The notes beneath the pieces are model-generated. The model did not search any database, was not told where the DNA came from, and saw only the letters and a list, made by a program, of their open reading frames with translations. Positions 1-3,605 of a DNA stretch of 5,449 nucleotides are shown one piece after another. Location of the stretch: assembly GCA_003517725.1 (NCBI GenBank), contig DOZZ01000006.1, positions 17,485 to 22,933 on the forward strand, in the 5' to 3' direction. This stretch comes from Bryobacterales bacterium (GTDB taxonomy: Bacteria; Acidobacteriota; Terriglobia; Bryobacterales; Bryobacteraceae). The translations under genes were made by a program, and so were the position numbers. Each line of letters begins with the position of its first letter. Position 1 is the stretch's first letter.

Positions 1-170
1 TCGGCGGTGTCGAAAAAATTAATGCCCAGCTCCAGCGCGCGGCGGATGAAGGGGCGGCTCTCTTCGTCTTCGAGCACCCACTCGCGCCAACGCTTTGACC
101 CGTAGGTCATGGTACCGAGGCAGAGGCGGGAAACTTTCAGTCCTGTCGATCCAAGATTGACGTAGTCCAT
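1..170 (-). CDS. Aldo/keto reductase, N-terminal part (runs off left edge)
   Basis: This is the first 56 codons of an aldo/keto reductase, a soluble NAD(P)H-dependent oxidoreductase with a (beta/alpha)8 barrel that reduces carbonyl groups; the substrate cannot be told from this piece. The protein opens with the family start MDYVNLGSTGLKVSRLCLGT, continues with TMTYG, and reaches the NFFDTA strand, where Asp54 is the first residue of the catalytic Asp-Tyr-Lys-His tetrad. The Trp-rich stretch after TYG (about residues 28-32) resembles the YajO-like subgroup. The start is ATG at 170: the frame has an upstream TAA with no start codon between. A purine tract AAAAGGGG ends only 1 nt before the ATG, which is close for a Shine-Dalgarno site. 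The gene points away from the palindromic repeat region and is about 500 bp from the next gene, so it is probably not part of the moeA operon. The family call is firm, but the remaining roughly 270 residues are outside the window. Confidence 0.92.
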   Translation of the reverse strand, partial: MDYVNLGSTGLKVSRLCLGTMTYGSKRWREWVLEDEESRPFIRRALELGINFFDTA

Positions 171-188
171 ACCCCTTTTGTAGCACTC

Positions 189-247
189 AGCCTTCGGGCT
201 TTACTGCGATGCTTGAACCGCAGCAGCGAAGCGTTGCTCGAGCATCG
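189..247. other. Two adjacent hairpins upstream of the aldo/keto reductase
   Basis: The first hairpin (189-200) is AGCC-TTCG-GGCT, a four-pair stem closing a TTCG tetraloop on the plus strand. The second (207-247) has CGATGCT at 207-213 pairing with AGCATCG at 241-247, then an internal mismatch, then GCAGC (220-224) against GTTGC (233-237) with one G-T pair. They lie 19 and 37 nt upstream of the reductase start codon and so could be in its leader, or they could be the edge of a dispersed repeat. Pairing is seen directly; function is unknown. Confidence 0.4.
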
Positions 248-353
248 ACAGGACCCAGGTCCAGCCCTCCCGGTGCTGCTGTCCCATTTCTTGGTCCCGA
301 AAGGGTCCCGAAAGAAGGTCCCCCGAAAGGGACAGCCTGATCTGGCACTTTCA

Positions 354-395
354 AGAATCGGAATCGTCGCAAGGGAGGCCAAAATCGTCGATTCT
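354..395. repeat. Small inverted repeat in the left half of the element's loop
   Basis: AGAATCG at 354-360 pairs with CGATTCT at 389-395, enclosing a 28-nt loop. The same segment has a direct repeat AATCGTCG at 362-369 and 383-390. It starts 1 nt inside the left arm of the large inverted repeat, so it would form a side stem if the long arms pair. Confidence 0.5.
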
Positions 396-447
396 GGTAA
401 CTTCCTGCCCAAAAATACGGCACAAGTGCGTGGCGAGCGCGAATCTT

Positions 448-472
448 ACCACCAGAAAGCGCTTTTGGTGGT
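448..472. repeat. Strong hairpin inside the element's loop
   Basis: ACCACCA (448-454) pairs with TGGTGGT (466-472) around the perfect palindrome AAAGCGCTTT (456-465), with a single bulged G at 455. The result is a near-perfect 25-nt stem-loop lying 23 nt inside the right arm of the large inverted repeat. It could act as a bidirectional transcription stop or simply be part of the repeat's folded core; no long T-run follows it on either strand. Confidence 0.6.
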
Positions 473-641
473 TTGCCGCCCTAACAAATTTCCGCGAAAG
501 TGCCACATCAGGCTGTCCCTTTCGGGACCCTTTCGGAACCCTTTCGGAACCGTCCCTTTCGGAACCCTTTCGGGACCCTAGGTTCAACTTTTTGACGAGG
601 GTGTGCGTACAGAAGCCTGGAAATACCGATGCCGTCGACCA

Positions 642-656
642 CAGCGGAACCCGCTG
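642..656 (-). terminator. Possible weak transcription stop after the VWFA-related gene
   Basis: CAGCGG (642-647) and CCGCTG (651-656) form a perfect six-pair stem with a 3-nt loop. It begins 14 nt past the stop codon of the VWFA-related gene, where the moeA operon transcript would end. There is no T-tract after it on the minus strand, so it is not a canonical intrinsic terminator; the long inverted repeat further on could also serve. Confidence 0.3.
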
Positions 657-669
657 CAAACCTTAGATC

Positions 670-1755
670 CTACTTCGCCTGGCCCGCCGCCAGCCAATAC
701 CCCGGCCGCGTCCTCACGGTCAGCCCCGGCTCATCCACCTGCACGCGGATCTCGTGCCAGCCGCCTTCGTCGCGATTGTTGGGCGCATAGCTCACCATGT
801 ACTGGCTGTGAATTTCCTGGCTGATGGCCTGGATCGCGTCTTCCAGGCCGCGCTGCTTCACGAAGCTGAACTGCGTGCCTCCCGTGGCTTTGGCGAAGGC
901 CTCGGGCGGGCTCTCGATGAACGCGCCCTTCACGCCTTTGAACACTTGCACCATCATCGGCACGAACTCGATGCGGCTGCCCAGGCCCGTAATGTTGGCG
1001 CGCGAGGTGGGCGTCTCGGGATAGCCGCCGATTGGACCGTGGGCGGCGGGCGGCAGCGGGTCGGGCCGCGGCGGCTGCGCCTTGGCCGTCAGGTTCGTCA
1101 CCACCCGCGAAATGTCCACGCAATAGATAGTCACGTTGGCCAGTTGCGCGTCGATCAGCGCCTCGCGCAGGCGTCCCTCGCTGGCCATGTCCTGCCTTTC
1201 GCTGATCAATAGGACCACGCGGCGCCGCTGCGGATCGCGGTTGCGCAGCAGAAATACGCCGCGGTCCACCGCATCGATCATGCGGCTCGAAGTGCTGCCC
1301 GCGTGGATCTTGGCAATCGCCTCCTTGATCTTGGTGGCGTCGTTGGTGAACGTCTGCAGTTCGCGGATGCGGCTGTCGAACGCAATCACCGAAGCCTCGC
1401 CCTGTTCGCCGATCACCAGCGGCTCGATCAACGAGCCCACTTTGCGGATCTGCCCCAGTACGGCGTCCACCCGGTCGCTGGCCTGAATCGCGATCACCAT
1501 CGACATGGGCTGAAAGGCCACGTCCACGCGAATGTCCTGGGCCTTGTTGTTGTCGTAGAGGTGGAAGCGGCCGGGCTCCAGCCCGTTGACGATCGAGCCG
1601 TCCTTATCCTGCACCGTCACGGGCGCCACGACATGCTCGGTGCGCACTGAAATTAGAGGCTTGTCGGGAGCTTCCACCGGCAGCGGCGGCGTAGTCTGCG
1701 CCGCCAGCAGAGCGCTTATCAACATCAACCCAATCATTCGCATTTTTGAGATCAC
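670..1755 (-). CDS. Secreted VWFA-related protein (acidobacterial type) with degenerate MIDAS
   Basis: This predicted exported protein of 361 residues matches the layout of the VWFA-related Acidobacterial domain family (TIGR03436). The layout is a signal peptide (about 1-20, hydrophobic core MIGLMLISALLAA), a beta-rich lead-in with DGSIVNGLEPGRFHLYDN (52-69), a VWFA fold (about 85-310), and the C-terminal block SYAPNN...EIRVQV...PGLTVRTRPGYW (322-354). The metal site looks lost: the usual DxSxS is replaced by QASDR at 91-95, and the later Asp-Gly loop reads LLISERQD. Thr155 in GSTSS remains. A Pro-rich insertion lies at about 227-250. The start is GTG at 1755, because AGGAG stands 4 nt before it and it overlaps the moaC stop as GTGA; the ATG four codons in has no such site. 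Function is unknown. Members are usually thought to bind protein partners outside the cytoplasm, so a direct role in cofactor synthesis is doubtful. The family call is strong. Confidence 0.88.
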   Translation of the reverse strand: MISKMRMIGLMLISALLAAQTTPPLPVEAPDKPLISVRTEHVVAPVTVQDKDGSIVNGLEPGRFHLYDNNKAQDIRVDVAFQPMSMVIAIQASDRVDAVLGQIRKVGSLIEPLVIGEQGEASVIAFDSRIRELQTFTNDATKIKEAIAKIHAGSTSSRMIDAVDRGVFLLRNRDPQRRRVVLLISERQDMASEGRLREALIDAQLANVTIYCVDISRVVTNLTAKAQPPRPDPLPPAAHGPIGGYPETPTSRANITGLGSRIEFVPMMVQVFKGVKGAFIESPPEAFAKATGGTQFSFVKQRGLEDAIQAISQEIHSQYMVSYAPNNRDEGGWHEIRVQVDEPGLTVRTRPGYWLAAGQAK

Positions 1756-2225
1756 GCTACTCCTGCCCGCCGGTAATCACCGCTTTTGCCACCGCTCTTC
1801 TCAAGCAAGTAGAGGTCCTGAATTTCGATCGAGTGATCGAGCGCCTTGGTCATGTCGTAGAGCGTCAGCGCCGCCACCGCGGCCGCCGTCAGTGCCTCCA
1901 TTTCGACACCGGTGGGCGCCGTGGTCACAGCCGTGGCGATCAAACGGACCCCCTCTGCCTCGATGGAGGCCTCGATATCCACCTTGCTCAGCAGCAGCCC
2001 GTGGCACATCGGAATCAGCTCGGAAGTCTTTTTGGCGGCTAAGATTCCGGCGATGCGCGCGACCTCCAACGGGTTGCCCTTGGGGTTGCGCGGCAATTCC
2101 CGCAAGACCTCCGGCTTCATGCGCACGAACGCATGCGCCTTGGCGCTGCGCCGCGTGTCGGGCTTGTCCGAGACGTCCACCATGCGGGCCGAGCCGCTGG
2201 ACGTGTAATGCGAGAGTTTGCTCAT
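1752..2225 (-). CDS. moaC: Cyclic pyranopterin monophosphate synthase MoaC
   Basis: MoaC acts with MoaA in the first step of molybdenum cofactor synthesis, turning 3',8-cyclo-7,8-dihydro-GTP into cyclic pyranopterin monophosphate in the cytoplasm. The 157-residue product is full length (E. coli 161). Clear motifs are ARMVDVSDK (13-21), ARIAGILAAKKTSELIPMCH (56-75), GVEMEAL (106-112), LYDMTKALD (122-130) and KSGGKSGD (143-150). By alignment from memory with E. coli MoaC, the active-site residues K51, H77, E112, D128, K131 and K147 correspond to Lys49, His75, Glu108, Asp124, Lys127 and Lys143, all present. One oddity is MCHG at 73-76 where CHP is usual. The ATG lies 3 nt after the moeA stop, with AAGGG directly against it, so translation is probably coupled to moeA. 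Its own stop overlaps the next gene. No moaA is in the window. Confidence 0.97.
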   Translation of the reverse strand: MSKLSHYTSSGSARMVDVSDKPDTRRSAKAHAFVRMKPEVLRELPRNPKGNPLEVARIAGILAAKKTSELIPMCHGLLLSKVDIEASIEAEGVRLIATAVTTAPTGVEMEALTAAAVAALTLYDMTKALDHSIEIQDLYLLEKSGGKSGDYRRAGVA

Positions 2226-2228
2226 CCC

Positions 2229-3413
2229 TTATAAGAGGATAACCGGCATGTGGTCGCCCGCGGCCCATTGGGCGCGCGCGGCGTCTACCATCATCCACGC
2301 GTTGGCGCGCGCCAGGGCCGGCAGGTCGCCCGAACCTTTCGAGCGAACCGGGTGCAAGCGGCCTTCGGTCACGCGCGCCGGCAGAAACCGCGTCAGCCCG
2401 GGCTTGTGCTGGAAGGGTTCGGCCAGTTCTGCCGTAAGCCAGGGAAGGGCAACGTCCGAGCGTCCGCCCAGCAGCTCCAGCGCCGCGCGCGCGAACATTT
2501 CGAAGGTGACCAGCGTCGAATTGGGATTGCCCGGCAGACCGAAGAAGAACGTGCCGCGGGCACGGCCGAAGACCAGCGGTTGACCGGGTTGAATGGCCAC
2601 GCGATCGAAAAAGAAGTGGGCTCCGTGCGCGGCCAGGGCTGGTTCGACCACGTCGTATTTGCCGGCCGAGACTCCGCCCGAGAGCAGTAACAGGTCGGCT
2701 TGCAGGCCGCGCTCAATCAGAGCAGCGGTGTGCTCCAGGGTATCGTGCGCGATATCCAGAATCTCCGGGACACCGCCGGCGCGCAAGACCTGGGCCGCCA
2801 GCGCGTGGGCGTTGGAGTTACGGATCTGGTGCGGCAGCGGCGTGGCTTCGACCGGCACCAACTCATCACCAGTTGCCAGAATTGCCACGCGCGGCTGCCG
2901 GTATACCGGCACCATGGTGCGGCCTGCAGCCGCCAGCACGGCGACACTGCCGAAATACAGCGGCTGCCCCGTTTGAATAAGCACTTGACCCTGACGGGCT
3001 TCTTCGCCGCGCCTGCTGATAAACTGGCCCGCCGCCGCCGCCGGCACGTCGATCACGTTATCGCGCCGGGTCACGTGCTCCACCATGACGACAGCTTCGG
3101 CGCCATGCGGCATGGGCGCGCCGGTCATGATCTCGATGGCTGCATCGGGCGGCAACACGCCCTCGTACACGCCGCCCGCGCGCACTTCGCCGGCGACCCT
3201 TAGAGTACGGGGATGTTCGGCGGCGGTAACGGCGAACCCGTCGCGCACCGAACGGTCCAGCGCGGGAAAATCGCGGTCGGCACGGAGGTCTTCGGCCAGC
3301 ACGCGGTTTAGCGCCGAAGGCAGCGCAACAAACTCCACCGGCGGCAGCTGCCGCGCGTTGGAAACTTCGTGTACCACGCGCGCTCTCGCTTCGGAAAAGC
3401 TCAGTGCAGGCAC
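2229..3413 (-). CDS. moeA: Molybdopterin molybdenumtransferase MoeA
   Basis: MoeA inserts molybdate into adenylylated molybdopterin, the last common step of molybdenum cofactor synthesis. The 394-residue product has the whole family layout: N-terminal MoeA domains (about 1-165) with ALDRSVRDGFAV (51-62) and IMTGAPMP (95-102); a molybdopterin-binding domain (about 174-315) with LATGDEL (179-185), RNSNAH (198-203), LLSGGVSAGKYD (243-254), PGQPLVFG (276-283) and GLPGNPNS (292-299); and a C-terminal domain with SGDLPALARAN (361-371). By motif comparison, E. coli D59, T100, E188, D228 and D259 match Asp58, Thr97, Glu184, Asp224 and Asp254. The start codon is GTG at 3413; no good Shine-Dalgarno site precedes it, and a -10-like TAGAAT ends 6 nt upstream, so the message may be leaderless. 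It is the first gene of the operon with moaC. A paralogue specific for another metal form or for tungsten cannot be excluded from sequence alone. Confidence 0.96.
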   Translation of the reverse strand: MPALSFSEARARVVHEVSNARQLPPVEFVALPSALNRVLAEDLRADRDFPALDRSVRDGFAVTAAEHPRTLRVAGEVRAGGVYEGVLPPDAAIEIMTGAPMPHGAEAVVMVEHVTRRDNVIDVPAAAAGQFISRRGEEARQGQVLIQTGQPLYFGSVAVLAAAGRTMVPVYRQPRVAILATGDELVPVEATPLPHQIRNSNAHALAAQVLRAGGVPEILDIAHDTLEHTAALIERGLQADLLLLSGGVSAGKYDVVEPALAAHGAHFFFDRVAIQPGQPLVFGRARGTFFFGLPGNPNSTLVTFEMFARAALELLGGRSDVALPWLTAELAEPFQHKPGLTRFLPARVTEGRLHPVRSKGSGDLPALARANAWMMVDAARAQWAAGDHMPVILL

Positions 3414-3419
3414 GCTCGT

Positions 3420-3448
3420 ATTCTAGTGGATTGCGTTAGATGCTCGAA
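3420..3448 (-). promoter_or_regulatory. Candidate leaderless promoter of moeA
   Basis: On the minus strand TAGAAT (3425 down to 3420) matches the -10 consensus TATAAT at five of six positions. Seventeen nt further upstream is TTCGAG (3448-3443), a poor -35. Six nt separate TAGAAT from the GTG of moeA, so the expected transcription start is the G of the start codon itself. With no clear Shine-Dalgarno site this fits a leaderless mRNA. The geometry is seen; activity is inferred. Confidence 0.4.
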
Positions 3449-3593
3449 CTACACCTCCGTGTGGCGGCCCATCGGTCCTCCACACCCAACCCGGTGCTTT
3501 TCAACCACCCACCCGTTATCCCCATAACACCCAAGTGATTGTTTCCCAAGACCTTAGACTTTGGCTCGCTCCGTGCTTCTGTAGTGGCCAGGC

Positions 3594-3598
3594 AGGAG
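3594..3598 (+). promoter_or_regulatory. Ribosome-binding site of the FecR-like gene
   Basis: AGGAG lies 7 nt before the ATG at 3606, an ideal spacing. It fixes that ATG as the start of the long plus-strand frame, which at once encodes a signal peptide. Confidence 0.8.
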
Positions 3599-3605
3599 CC
3601 TTTGC

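Larger units (their letters stand above)
293..580. repeat. Composite long inverted repeat with CCCTTTCGG(G/A)A tandem units
   Basis: The left arm at 293-352 is the reverse complement of the right arm at 496-551. The inner 31 nt (322-352 against 496-526) match at 30 of 31 positions, and the outer part matches with two 2-nt insertions and two mismatches. The right side carries five copies of an 11-bp unit CCCTTTCGGGA or CCCTTTCGGAA at 517-527, 528-538, 539-549, 554-564 and 565-575, with a 4-nt spacer CCGT after the third. The left side has the same unit on the other strand at 295-305 and 306-316, plus a partial copy at 322-331. The 143-bp centre holds two smaller hairpins. No transposase and no obvious target-site duplication is visible. 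The form suggests a dispersed palindromic or MITE-like element, but copy number elsewhere in the genome cannot be seen from here. Confidence 0.85.
171..669. other. 499-bp non-coding region rich in palindromes
   Basis: No convincing gene lies here. Open frames exist in several phases, but their products are translations of the repeated CCCTTTCGGGA units (Pro-Phe-Gly/Arg-rich strings) or chance frames with no recognisable domain. The stretch holds, from left to right, two small hairpins next to the aldo/keto reductase start, the composite inverted repeat, and a short hairpin just past the end of the VWFA-related gene. The base composition and repeat content differ clearly from the flanking coding DNA. 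It separates two genes on the same strand, so it must contain the end of one transcript and the promoter of the next unless the two are cotranscribed. Confidence 0.8.
3414..3605. other. Divergent intergenic region between moeA and the FecR-like gene
   Basis: This 192-bp stretch must hold both divergent promoters. It is C-rich on the plus strand (several CCACCC/ACACCC runs from 3480 to 3532). A short palindrome ACAC-CTCC-GTGT lies at 3451-3462. For the plus-strand gene the only -35/-10 pair I could place is TTCAAC (3500-3505) and CATAAC (3523-3528) with a 17-nt gap, a weak match. No cofactor-sensing RNA was recognised on the moeA side. Confidence 0.5.

Noticed and set aside
171..182. TACAAA placed 6 nt before the aldo/keto reductase ATG, the same geometry as at moeA
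   Set aside because: Only four of six bases match the -10 consensus, no -35 is found at 17 nt, and AAAAGGGG next to the ATG offers another reading, so I do not call a promoter.
325..575. CRISPR array suggested by short repeats
   Set aside because: The 11-bp units are contiguous or nearly so, with no spacers of uniform length, and they occur in both orientations.
137..666. Several open frames of 78-122 codons on both strands in the 171-669 gap
   Set aside because: They overlap each other and the inverted repeat. Much of their length is a direct reading of the CCCTTTCGGGA units (Phe-Arg-Asp-Pro-Phe-Gly type strings), with no domain and no good ribosome-binding site noted.
754..1212. Plus-strand His/Arg-rich frame opposite the VWFA-related gene
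   Set aside because: It is antisense to a gene with conserved family motifs along its length; there is no domain and the composition is typical of a shadow frame.
3555..3560. TAGACT as a -10 box for the FecR-like gene, with TTGTTT upstream
   Set aside because: The gap between TTGTTT (3539-3544) and TAGACT is only 10 nt, too short for a sigma-70 type promoter.
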